A DNA stretch of 17,763 nt from Candidatus Woesearchaeota archaeon (GTDB lineage: Archaea; Nanobdellota; Nanobdellia; Woesearchaeales; B29-G15): NCBI GenBank assembly GCA_003650585.1, contig QMQS01000008.1, positions 1-17,763 of the forward strand, given 5' to 3'. The translations under genes and the position numbers were made by a program. This document shows, piece by piece, positions 5,287 through 11,669 of the stretch (positions are counted from its first letter, which is position 1; the number at the start of each line of letters is the position of its first letter). The notes beneath the pieces were generated by a model. It did not search any database, was not told the origin of the DNA, and worked only from the letters and a program-made list of their open reading frames with translations.

Positions 5287-5812
5287 GGGTTGCCAGGTTT
5301 GTGATAACATAAGCAGTAGCAAGTTTATCCTCTTTGAGGATGAGGACATTGCTGTTTACCTGGAAGAGAACGCCGCCTCACTCGCACACATAACAGTAAC
5401 CACAAAGAAGCATTACCCCACAATGCTGGCTGTTCCAGATTATCTTGTTGCGTGGTGCTTTGCCATTGCCAGCAAAATCTCAAGAGTGCTGTTTGCCAGT
5501 TTGAGCATACAGGGGTTAAACTGGCTCGTACAGATTGGCGCAAGTGCAGGTCAAGAGCATGAGCATTTCACCCTCAATCTTCTACCAAGGTTGGAGAAGG
5601 ATGGGCTTGAGCTAAGATGGACCCCAAAGAAAGCAGAGCCAAGCGAGTTAAAGAGCATCCAAGAAAGATACAAGTCATCAACAAGCCGCAAGTGGCTCTT
5701 CGAATCGAAATCGGGCCCTGTTGGCTCTGAAACTCACCAAGAGGAAGAGGTAATCAAACAGGAAGAGGGTAAGGAGAATTACTTAATAAAACAACTCAAT
5801 AGAATCCCATAA
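5279..5812 (+). CDS. HIT-family protein with degenerate triad, copy 2
   Basis: A 177-residue paralogue of the preceding protein. It keeps the CxxC (CQVCDNI), the strand FILFEDEDIAVYLEE, and HITVTTKKHYPT. The triad region reads GQEHEHFTLNLLPR. Aligned on the closing LLPR, the first triad His is kept, the middle one is Thr and the third is Asn. It is thus more degenerate than copy 1 and unlikely to be a hydrolase. The C-terminal 60 residues are polar and charged. Translation is probably coupled to copy 1 through the eight-base overlap and the internal Shine-Dalgarno. Its 3' end overlaps the convergent peptidase gene by 17 bases. Function unknown; a structural partner of copy 1 is plausible. Confidence 0.8.
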   Translation: MAEGCQVCDNISSSKFILFEDEDIAVYLEENAASLAHITVTTKKHYPTMLAVPDYLVAWCFAIASKISRVLFASLSIQGLNWLVQIGASAGQEHEHFTLNLLPRLEKDGLELRWTPKKAEPSELKSIQERYKSSTSRKWLFESKSGPVGSETHQEEEVIKQEEGKENYLIKQLNRIP

Positions 5813-6674
5813 ACAAACCCCAAACCCAATTCTGAAACAATAGCGTTGTGATATATGCCAAGAGTAGTGACGGCACAAAGGGTATGCCCTCTTTCACTAC
5901 CACACTTTTGAGTTTACCCTTACCCTCTAGCTCTATTAACTTTTGAATCTGCTCTTTTGTGACACCAAAATCCTTAACCTTTACTATCTCTTTTCCATTC
6001 ACTATTACTGGCTCAACAACCCAGTCCCCCTCTGTTAACTCTTTAGGGGATATTCTCTTGTAGAAGCACGCCTTCTCTATCGCCTTAACCCCAACCCACA
6101 GATGGAAGCCGATTATAGCCAAGAGTGCAAGCAAGCAAAAGAGCAACCTAAACCTGGCGTCTATAGGCAGCGCAAGGGCAAGTATAACCATGAGCAAAGC
6201 AAGGCACAATAGCCCAGCCCTTAGCTTGAGATAGCTCTTCACTAGCACAAGGTATTCCTCCACAAATTTTACCCTGTGGCGAATTATGAGCAAGAGAGCC
6301 CAGAAAAGCCCGTAAAGCCCACCAATTAGCACAAGGTTTAGCAGGAAAATAGCGAGAGCGGGTGTTGAGCTCAGATTGGTGTAATTTAGTCCAAGCCATG
6401 CACCAACCCCCATTAGAAGTTTGCTGTCGCCACCACCCCACTGACCCGTGTAAAACAGCCCTAAAGAAATAAGCAGCATCAATATCAAACCCAATAATGA
6501 AGAGAGAAGTATGGTGTAGTTGTATGCTACAATTGTACCAATTGCAGAATAAACTAGCCCAGTTGTAATGAAGGTGTAACTGAGTGTGTCAGGCACCTCT
6601 CTTGTTTTGATATCAAACCAGCTTGAGAGTAGCAGCGCCAAACATATTACTATGCTTTGTATTGGAAAGACCAT
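5796..6674 (-). CDS. A24-family prepilin/preflagellin peptidase
   Basis: A 292-residue membrane aspartic protease that removes class III signal peptides from archaellins and type IV pilins. The two catalytic aspartates are visible: D21 in WFDIKTREVPD and D83 in WGGGDSKLLMG (the GxGD motif). About seven hydrophobic segments are seen, with a soluble stretch at about 200-265. This stretch (ISPKELTEGDWVV, GVTKEQIQKLIELE, VVKEGIPFVPS) matches the archaeal A24 C-terminal domain, type II. Type IV pilus-like structures are therefore expected, though no pilin or motor gene is in the window. The ATG at 6674 is 26 bases from a palindromic TATA box shared with the opposite gene. Confidence 0.9.
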   Translation of the reverse strand: MVFPIQSIVICLALLLSSWFDIKTREVPDTLSYTFITTGLVYSAIGTIVAYNYTILLSSLLGLILMLLISLGLFYTGQWGGGDSKLLMGVGAWLGLNYTNLSSTPALAIFLLNLVLIGGLYGLFWALLLIIRHRVKFVEEYLVLVKSYLKLRAGLLCLALLMVILALALPIDARFRLLFCLLALLAIIGFHLWVGVKAIEKACFYKRISPKELTEGDWVVEPVIVNGKEIVKVKDFGVTKEQIQKLIELEGKGKLKSVVVKEGIPFVPSLLLAYITTLLFQNWVWGLFMGFY

Positions 6675-6696
6675 TAACCAGCGAATAAAAGAAAAC

Positions 6697-6704
6697 TTAT
6701 ATAA
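6697..6704. promoter_or_regulatory. Palindromic TATA box shared by divergent genes
   Basis: TTATATAA reads the same on both strands. Its centre is about 26 bases from the peptidase ATG (minus) and about 30 from the UppS-like ATG (plus), so it suits leaderless initiation in both directions. The whole spacer is only 56 bases and contains no other equally good TATA box. Confidence 0.55.
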
Positions 6705-6730
6705 ATCTTTTTATCTCTTTTAAGTTAAAA

Positions 6731-7450
6731 ATGTTGGACCATTTGAGCAAGATTCTCCAGGGAAAGAAACGGGACATTAGCAAAATAATCACTCATATTG
6801 CCATAACCCTTGAGGGGCAAAACCTCGATAACGAGTACCTTGAAAAACTTGGATTGACACCAGAAGGGCTTTACCTAAAGAAAGCCAAGCTCTTGAATGA
6901 ACTCTCAGTTGCTCAGGTTAGATTGGGCGTGCCAATCCTGACCATTTTCTTGCTCTCAAGCAGAAAACTGGGCACAGGGTTTCCACTCCAGGTGAAGCAT
7001 CTAAAAACAATACTTGATGGTTTAAGGCTTGAGTTCTTGCACAAGAACCAGGTTAAGGTCTCATTCATAGGCAAATGGTACGAGCTACCATCTGATGCTG
7101 TGGACAAGATAAAGCAGCTGTTAGACGAAACAAGAGACTATGATAGGTATTTCTTGAATCTGTGCGTGTATTACGATGGGCAGGCAGAGATTGTGGATGC
7201 ATGCCAGATGATAGCAAGGCGTGTTGAGAGGCAACGGGTATCTCCAGAGGAGATCACCAAGCAAACCATTAAGGACAACCTCTACACCTCACAGTACCCT
7301 GCCCCAAACCTAATCATTGTGAATGACTCCAATGCACTCCAAGGGTTTCTGCTCTGGGACGCCTCTGATTCAAAGATTATTTTTACCAATAAGCCATGGT
7401 TGGAGTTCTCACCCCAGGAGTTTAAGAAACTCTTGGAGCAGGGTTTGTAA
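6731..7450 (+). CDS. cis-Prenyltransferase (UppS) homologue without the catalytic residues
   Basis: A 239-residue protein, the usual length for undecaprenyl diphosphate synthases. The fold is recognisable in order: HIAI (22-25), LGVPILTIFLLSS (65-77, as in LGIkylTlYaFST), FIGKWYELP (112-120), LNLCVYYDGQAEIVDA (142-157, for LNiaxNYGGRxEIvdA) and FLLWDAS (206-212). The active-site elements are gone: MDGNGRWA reads LEGQNLDN (27-34), the STENW.R loop reads SSRKL, the RTxGExRxSNF segment reads VNDSNALQGF (197-206), and the late Glu of YAExyF is Lys (SKIIF). It is probably not a synthase itself. A non-catalytic subunit like eukaryotic NgBR/Nus1, partnered with an active enzyme elsewhere, is one possibility. 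Confidence 0.82.
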   Translation: MLDHLSKILQGKKRDISKIITHIAITLEGQNLDNEYLEKLGLTPEGLYLKKAKLLNELSVAQVRLGVPILTIFLLSSRKLGTGFPLQVKHLKTILDGLRLEFLHKNQVKVSFIGKWYELPSDAVDKIKQLLDETRDYDRYFLNLCVYYDGQAEIVDACQMIARRVERQRVSPEEITKQTIKDNLYTSQYPAPNLIIVNDSNALQGFLLWDASDSKIIFTNKPWLEFSPQEFKKLLEQGL

Positions 7451-7483
7451 TGGCTCCAAAAGGCCAAGAAACCATAAAGGGAA

Positions 7484-7494
7484 TATATTTAAAT
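7484..7494 (+). promoter_or_regulatory. TATA box of hef
   Basis: TATATTTAAAT centred 27 bases before the ATG at 7516. It indicates a leaderless hef transcript and shows that the longer reading frame starting at 7450 is upstream DNA, not protein. Confidence 0.65.
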
Positions 7495-7515
7495 CTGGGA
7501 GGATTAAACTGGGGT

Positions 7516-9753
7516 ATGATTAAGGGCTTTAAACCCCGATTGTACCAAGAGACGATACTCAACACAGCAACAAAGAGGAACACCATGGTTGTGCTGCCCA
7601 CTGGGTTGGGCAAGACATTCATTTTCTTGATGCTTGCTGATTACAGGCTGAGATGCTTTCCAAAGAGTAAGGTGCTTATGCTAGCCCCAACCAAACCACT
7701 CGCACAGCAACACCTGCAGGTTGTTGAAAAACACCTTGAGCTACCAAACAAAAAAACAGCTTTGCTAACTGGGAGTGTACCACCAAAGAAGAGGGTGGAG
7801 TTGTGGCAAGCAAGCAACCTGATTTTCAGCACGCCCCAAACAATAGAGAATGATGCCATATCTGGTAGGTTGAGTTTAGAAAATGTTTCACTTGTCTGTT
7901 TCGATGAATGCCACAGGGGTGTGGGGAATTACAGCTATGTGTGGATTGCTAAGGAGTATATGAGCAAGGCGAGGTTTCCTAGAATTCTTGGGTTGACTGC
8001 ATCACCCGGTTCTGAAATCGAAAAGATAACAGAGGTATGCAAAAACCTGTTTATCGAGGACATTGAGGTGAGAACATATGAAGACAGTGATGTGCGTCCG
8101 TATGTCAAGGAGATAGACATAAGGATGGTTGAGGTTGACTTGCCACAGAGGTTCAAACTGATTAAGAGCTACCTCGAATCCTGTTTTAATAGGAAGATAA
8201 ATGGTGTGGCAAACCTTCTCGGTGGAAGCACAAGACTCAACCCAAGGATGCCAAAGAGGGAATTGCTTGAGGTTCAACGCCGTTTGTATGCTGAGGCGCA
8301 GCAAGACCCATCACGGCTAAGGGCGATATCATTGCTGGCTGAGGCATTGAAGATACAACATGCCCTTGAGCTATTGGAAACACAGGGGAGGTTCGCACTC
8401 AATGCCTATCTAACCAAACTTGTTGAGGAAGCCAGAACAACAGGGGTGAAAGCAGTAAAGAACCTTGTGAATGATAAGGATTTCAAATCGAGTTTGTATC
8501 TGAACCAGCAACTGGTTGAGGCAGGGATTGAGCATCCAAAGATCGAGCGCTTGGTACAACTGATTGATGATGAGACCAAAGCCAACCCTAACACAAAGAT
8601 TATTGTTTTCAATCAGTACCGAGATTCAGCAAAGAGACTGGAAGAAACCCTAAACAAACTCACAAACGCCAGAGCCAAGCTGTTTGTTGGTCAGGCAAAG
8701 AGGGGTGATACCGGACTAACCCAGAAAAAACAGAGGATGATACTTGAGGATTTCAGGAATGGTGTATTCAATGTGCTCATATCTACCTCGATAGGTGAAG
8801 AGGGGCTTGACATACCGAGAGTGGACTTGGTAATATTCTATGAGCCAATCCCATCCGCAATCCGCAGCATACAAAGGCGTGGGAGGACAGGTAGACAAGA
8901 GCACGGGAGGGTAATCGTGCTTGTAACAAAGGATACACGAGATGTTGCATACAAGTGGGCCTCGTACCATAAAGAGAGGCGGATGTATAGATTGCTTAGA
9001 GAAATAAAACAGAGATTGGGCTTTGAAACTACACCGAAGAAGAGCCAGGATGCCACCCAAAGCTCACTCAAGGGCTTCATAAAGAGCAACTCTGAGCAAA
9101 GTGACTGCATTCGTGTGATTGCTGATACGAGAGAGAGTGGCTCTAATGTGCTCAAAATGCTTAGCCAATTGGGAGCAGTAATCGAGTTAAAAAGGGTGGA
9201 GAGTGCAGACTATATTTGTAGCAAGGATGTTGGTATAGAGCTGAAAACCAGCGAGGATTTTGTTAACTCCATAATCGACAGAAGGTTGCTCATTCAAGCA
9301 AAACTCCTCCGCGAGAACTTCACCAAGCCAATGATTGTGGTTCAAGATGGGAACCCAGCAAAGGCAATGGTGAATGCTGCATCCATTTACGGAGCCATTG
9401 CCTCACTTGTATTGGGCTATCAGATTCCAATAATCACAACAAAGTCACCAAAGGAAACAGCCTACCTTATCTATGCTATAGCCAAATCCGAACAGCAACC
9501 CAACAAGGGCGAACTGAGTTTACACTATAATAAACCCCTCACACTCAAGGAGCTGCAAGAGTACATTGTGTCTGCGTTGCCAGGCATTGGACCGAAACTG
9601 GCAAAACTATTATTACAGAGATTTGGGAGCATTAAGGGCATAGTGAATGCCAGTACAGAAGAGCTACAAGAGATTGCGCTAATTGGTCCAAAGAAAGCAA
9701 ATGCCATTAAGAGGCTGCTTGAGAGCTCATACCCAAGCACGTTGAGTAAATAA
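7516..9753 (+). CDS. hef: Hef, archaeal XPF/FANCM-type helicase-nuclease
   Basis: A 745-residue protein that processes stalled replication forks. It opens MIKGFKPRLYQETI, like other Hef N-termini. Superfamily 2 helicase: Walker A TGLGKT (29-34), DECH (130-133), then a helical insert, and motif VI QRRGRTGR (453-460). XPF nuclease: ADTRES (536-541), ADY (564-566), then ELKTSED (575-581). The usual motif is GDxxERKxxxD; D565, E575, K577 and D581 are kept, but Gly is Ala and Arg is Leu. Tandem helix-hairpin-helix follows (ALPGIGPKLAKLLLQRFGSI, then IGPKKANAI). Length is normal for Hef. An in-frame ATG at 7450 overlaps the previous stop, but the intervening 22 codons contain the TATA box, so 7516 is preferred. 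Confidence 0.95.
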   Translation: MIKGFKPRLYQETILNTATKRNTMVVLPTGLGKTFIFLMLADYRLRCFPKSKVLMLAPTKPLAQQHLQVVEKHLELPNKKTALLTGSVPPKKRVELWQASNLIFSTPQTIENDAISGRLSLENVSLVCFDECHRGVGNYSYVWIAKEYMSKARFPRILGLTASPGSEIEKITEVCKNLFIEDIEVRTYEDSDVRPYVKEIDIRMVEVDLPQRFKLIKSYLESCFNRKINGVANLLGGSTRLNPRMPKRELLEVQRRLYAEAQQDPSRLRAISLLAEALKIQHALELLETQGRFALNAYLTKLVEEARTTGVKAVKNLVNDKDFKSSLYLNQQLVEAGIEHPKIERLVQLIDDETKANPNTKIIVFNQYRDSAKRLEETLNKLTNARAKLFVGQAKRGDTGLTQKKQRMILEDFRNGVFNVLISTSIGEEGLDIPRVDLVIFYEPIPSAIRSIQRRGRTGRQEHGRVIVLVTKDTRDVAYKWASYHKERRMYRLLREIKQRLGFETTPKKSQDATQSSLKGFIKSNSEQSDCIRVIADTRESGSNVLKMLSQLGAVIELKRVESADYICSKDVGIELKTSEDFVNSIIDRRLLIQAKLLRENFTKPMIVVQDGNPAKAMVNAASIYGAIASLVLGYQIPIITTKSPKETAYLIYAIAKSEQQPNKGELSLHYNKPLTLKELQEYIVSALPGIGPKLAKLLLQRFGSIKGIVNASTEELQEIALIGPKKANAIKRLLESSYPSTLSK

Positions 9754-9762
9754 TAAATATTA
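9752..9762 (+). promoter_or_regulatory. TATA box of the EndoV-like gene
   Basis: AATAAATATTA overlapping the hef stop, centred 27 bases before the ATG at 9784. It suggests a leaderless, separately transcribed gene. Confidence 0.45.
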
Positions 9763-9783
9763 GTTTTATAATTATACTAAAAA

Positions 9784-10407
9784 ATGGATTTGCGTGGGCT
9801 TAAACAGGAGCAACTAAAGCTTGCCGAGAGAGTTGTAGTCAATAATAAAATTAAGAAGCTAAAGCTGGTGGCTGGGTGTGATGTTCTTGGTATGGATACT
9901 GACAAACTCGTGTGTTGTGTTACTGTTCTGGATTACAAGAGCTTAAAGTTGGTTGAGCATGCTATTACTGTAGAGCCAGTTAGGATGAAATACACCCCTG
10001 GCTTTATGGGGTTCAGCCACGGTCCGATTATAGTTAATACCTACCTCAAACTCAAACAAAAGCCAGATGTGCTTCTGGTGAAGGGGCATGGCATTGCCCA
10101 CCCAAGAAGGATTGGGTTGGCTTCGCAACTTGGATTGCAGCTAAATATGCCAACTATTGGCATTGCCTCCAAACTCTTATGCGGCAAGGTGAGGGATGGC
10201 AAGGTTGTCATACAGGGTGAGGTAAGGGGTGTAGAGATGGTCACAAGGGAGTTTTCAAAGCCAGTTTATGTCTCACCAGGGCATATGGTTTCATTGAACA
10301 AGAGCGTGGAGATAGTTCAGCACTGTATAAAGCCACCACACAAGATGCCTGAGCCAATCTTCATGGCCCACAAACTGGCAAAGAGGTTTAAGAAGAAAAA
10401 GGAGTAG
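9784..10407 (+). CDS. Endonuclease V homologue with two catalytic acids replaced
   Basis: A 207-residue protein, slightly shorter than typical EndoV (about 215-230). EndoV cuts next to deoxyinosine in DNA (or inosine in RNA). The family pattern is clear: VAGCDV with D33, KYTPGFMGF (69-77, the wedge region), GHGIAHPRRIGLASQLG (101-117), YVSPGHMVSL (162-171) and MAHKLAKR (194-201). But the FRE motif reads FSH (H79 for the catalytic Glu), and the VDGHG motif reads VKGHG (K100 for the catalytic Asp). Only the first of three metal-binding acids remains, so cleavage by the known mechanism is unlikely, although inosine or junction binding could survive. It follows hef with a 30-base gap and abuts a convergent regulator gene with no spacer. 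Confidence 0.85.
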   Translation: MDLRGLKQEQLKLAERVVVNNKIKKLKLVAGCDVLGMDTDKLVCCVTVLDYKSLKLVEHAITVEPVRMKYTPGFMGFSHGPIIVNTYLKLKQKPDVLLVKGHGIAHPRRIGLASQLGLQLNMPTIGIASKLLCGKVRDGKVVIQGEVRGVEMVTREFSKPVYVSPGHMVSLNKSVEIVQHCIKPPHKMPEPIFMAHKLAKRFKKKKE

Positions 10408-10680
10408 CTATTCTATCCAGTAGGTTTGTGGGTTTATCCATTCAGACTTACACCTGGGGCACTTGCTCGGGGTGCTGTATTTCTTTCTGTCCTTGAAAAC
10501 AAACCCACAACTCCTGCAAGTGGCAGGTCTTGTTGCAATTTTCCTTGGGTGAATTGTGCGAGTGATATGCTTAAAGTCAGGAAGTATCTCTGCTACAGTT
10601 GTCTTAAAGTGGTTGGCTATCTGCTGTATAGACCACTCCCCTTGCTTCAGAAGTTCTATAATCTCCTGCCTTCTTGTCAT
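10408..10680 (-). CDS. HTH plus Zn-ribbon regulator (COG3357 type)
   Basis: A 90-residue predicted transcription regulator. An N-terminal winged helix (MTRRQEIIELLKQGEWSIQQ, then IANHFKTTVAEILPDFKHI) is followed by a Zn ribbon with CRSCGFVFK (C55, C58) and CPRCKSEWI (C74, C77). This architecture and length match the archaeal COG3357 family. Targets are unknown. Its start overlaps the stop of the upstream HExxH protein gene by four bases (ATGA), so the two are translationally coupled. Its own stop codon is directly adjacent to the stop of the convergent EndoV-like gene. Confidence 0.87.
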   Translation of the reverse strand: MTRRQEIIELLKQGEWSIQQIANHFKTTVAEILPDFKHITRTIHPRKIATRPATCRSCGFVFKDRKKYSTPSKCPRCKSEWINPQTYWIE

Positions 10681-11162
10681 AGTCTCACAGTATAATCATT
10701 ACCCCAACCCATTACCCTCTCCTCGTACCTTGTTCTCCTTTCTTCGTCGGGTGATATGGAGTTGCTAAGGTAGTGTTGATAGTGCCTAACCTCGTGGCTT
10801 GTCACTGAGCCAATGTCCTGCCAAACATATGGGTTTCTGGCACCACGCTTCTCTGAAGGGATAATATAGCCAAGCGCGGTATAAGCAAACCTTGGACCAA
10901 ACTCGGCAGTGTAGTCCTCCCATGTTATCCCTGGGTCAAACACATACGCTCTGAGTTGGTATTCAGGGGTGAATGTGTAGTTATCAGAAGCCCGAAAGAG
11001 TATTGCAGAGGACAAATCAACCACCTTGCCGAGTGCATTGGTGGCTGTTTTGATGCCCCTGGTTGTCACCTGCTGGCTATCATCTATTATCGCTTCCAAA
11101 TTGGGCCTAGTTACTAAGCCACATGCCAGTTGCTTCTCAGCATCAAGTTTGGGTGTGTCCAT
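10677..11162 (-). CDS. Putative minimal zinc metalloprotease (HExxH), unknown family
   Basis: A 161-residue protein I do not recognise as a named family. The informative part is SVTSHEVRHYQHYL (119-132): HEVRH (123-127) is an HExxH zinc motif inside a predicted helix. Glu147 or Glu148 in RYEERVMGWGND (145-156), about 20 residues later, could be the third ligand, as in gluzincin-type proteins. No signal peptide or membrane segment is seen, so it should be cytoplasmic. It is cotranscribed with, and overlaps, an HTH/Zn-ribbon regulator gene, which resembles the layout of protease-repressor pairs such as ImmA/ImmR; that parallel is an inference. A leaderless start is supported by a TATA box 27 bases upstream. 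Confidence 0.62.
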   Translation of the reverse strand: MDTPKLDAEKQLACGLVTRPNLEAIIDDSQQVTTRGIKTATNALGKVVDLSSAILFRASDNYTFTPEYQLRAYVFDPGITWEDYTAEFGPRFAYTALGYIIPSEKRGARNPYVWQDIGSVTSHEVRHYQHYLSNSISPDEERRTRYEERVMGWGNDYTVRL

Positions 11163-11184
11163 TCGTGGTATATAGTGAGCTGTG

Positions 11185-11193
11185 ATTTAAAAA
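11185..11193 (-). promoter_or_regulatory. TATA box of the HExxH-regulator operon
   Basis: On the minus strand TTTTTAAAT, centred about 27 bases upstream of the ATG at 11162. Confidence 0.5.
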
Positions 11194-11195
11194 AC

Positions 11196-11226
11196 TAACC
11201 AAACAAAAGATTTAAATAGGTGGTTA
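11196..11226. promoter_or_regulatory. Inverted repeat flanking the PRC-barrel promoter
   Basis: Perfect arms TAACCA (11196-11201) and TGGTTA (11221-11226) enclose a 19-base spacer containing TTTAAATA. The left arm also lies just upstream of the divergent operon's TATA box. It may be an operator serving both directions; six-base arms can arise by chance. Confidence 0.3.
11209..11218 (+). promoter_or_regulatory. TATA box of the PRC-barrel/tRNA-Gly unit
   Basis: GATTTAAATA predicts a transcription start near 11240 and a leader of about 29 bases carrying the Shine-Dalgarno GAGGTGG (11254-11260). Confidence 0.55.
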
Positions 11227-11268
11227 TTTTAAGGTGCTAACGACAAGGTCTTTGAGGTGGTACAAGCT

Positions 11269-11544
11269 ATGCTCAAGATGAAGAGACTTAAGGACACTTA
11301 CAACATGAAAGTGTTTACTGATAGTGGTGATTTCTTTGGCGAGGTGGAGGAAGCAATAATAACCACTACAAAGATATTTGGCTGGAAAGTGAGAGCCACA
11401 AAGGATTCCTTCCTCAGTAAGGTTCTAGGATCTGCTAAGGGGGTGATTGTGCCCCATCAGTTGGTTAAGTCCATTGGGGATGTGATGATAATAAGCAAGG
11501 CAGCTATACCCTCCTATAGCCAAGAAGAGACAGATACAGAATAA
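11269..11544 (+). CDS. PRC-barrel domain protein
   Basis: A 91-residue protein filled by one PRC-barrel: KDTYNMKVFTDSGDFFGEVE opens the barrel, then AIITTTKIFGWKVRA, a variable loop, and GVIVPHQLVKSIGDVMIISK. The end is a short acidic tail. PRC-barrels are interaction modules in RNA processing and, in archaea, in cell division (CdpB-type proteins that link to SepF). Small stand-alone archaeal members like this one are widespread and their exact role is often unknown. The ATG at 11269 is chosen because GAGGTGG lies eight bases upstream; a GTG at 11257 overlaps that site and is less likely. The tRNA-Gly gene follows after ten bases. Confidence 0.87.
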   Translation: MLKMKRLKDTYNMKVFTDSGDFFGEVEEAIITTTKIFGWKVRATKDSFLSKVLGSAKGVIVPHQLVKSIGDVMIISKAAIPSYSQEETDTE

Positions 11545-11554
11545 TTTCTTAGAT

Positions 11555-11645
11555 ACGGCTGTGGTCTAGTGGTAGGACACGACCCTCCCATAATTTATAG
11601 ATTTGGGGAGAGGTCGTAGCCCGGGTTCAAATCCCGGCAGCCGTA
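11555..11645 (+). tRNA. tRNA-Gly(CCC) with a 20-base intron
   Basis: The cloverleaf can be folded completely. The acceptor ACGGCTG (11555-11561) pairs with CAGCCGT (11638-11644), with discriminator A11645. D-stem is GTCT/GGAC around loop AGTGGTA. Anticodon stem is CGACC (11580-11584)/GGTCG (11612-11616). Loop is CTCCCA plus A11611, with anticodon CCC at 11587-11589. T-arm is CCGGG-TTCAAAT-CCCGG. CCA is not encoded. The intron 11591-11610 sits between positions 37 and 38. No TATA box is seen 26 bases upstream, so cotranscription with the PRC-barrel gene is likely. Confidence 0.93.
11591..11610 (+). other. Archaeal tRNA intron after position 37
   Basis: Twenty bases. CTCC (11585-11588) pairs with GGGG (11605-11608) as the four-base central helix, with one G-U pair. 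Three-base bulges CA|T and AG|A flank it, which is the bulge-helix-bulge geometry cut by archaeal splicing endonuclease. The distal stem is short and weak. Confidence 0.8.
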
Positions 11646-11669
11646 TTTATTTGCGTTCTACCGTGTGCA

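Noticed and set aside
7450..7515. N-terminal extension of Hef
   Set aside because: The segment holds the TATA box, and its peptide has no counterpart in Hef proteins known to me.
4711..10407. Frameshift or sequencing error as the cause of missing catalytic residues
   Set aside because: Changes are isolated codon replacements within continuous, well-aligned motifs, and frames stay open to normal family lengths.
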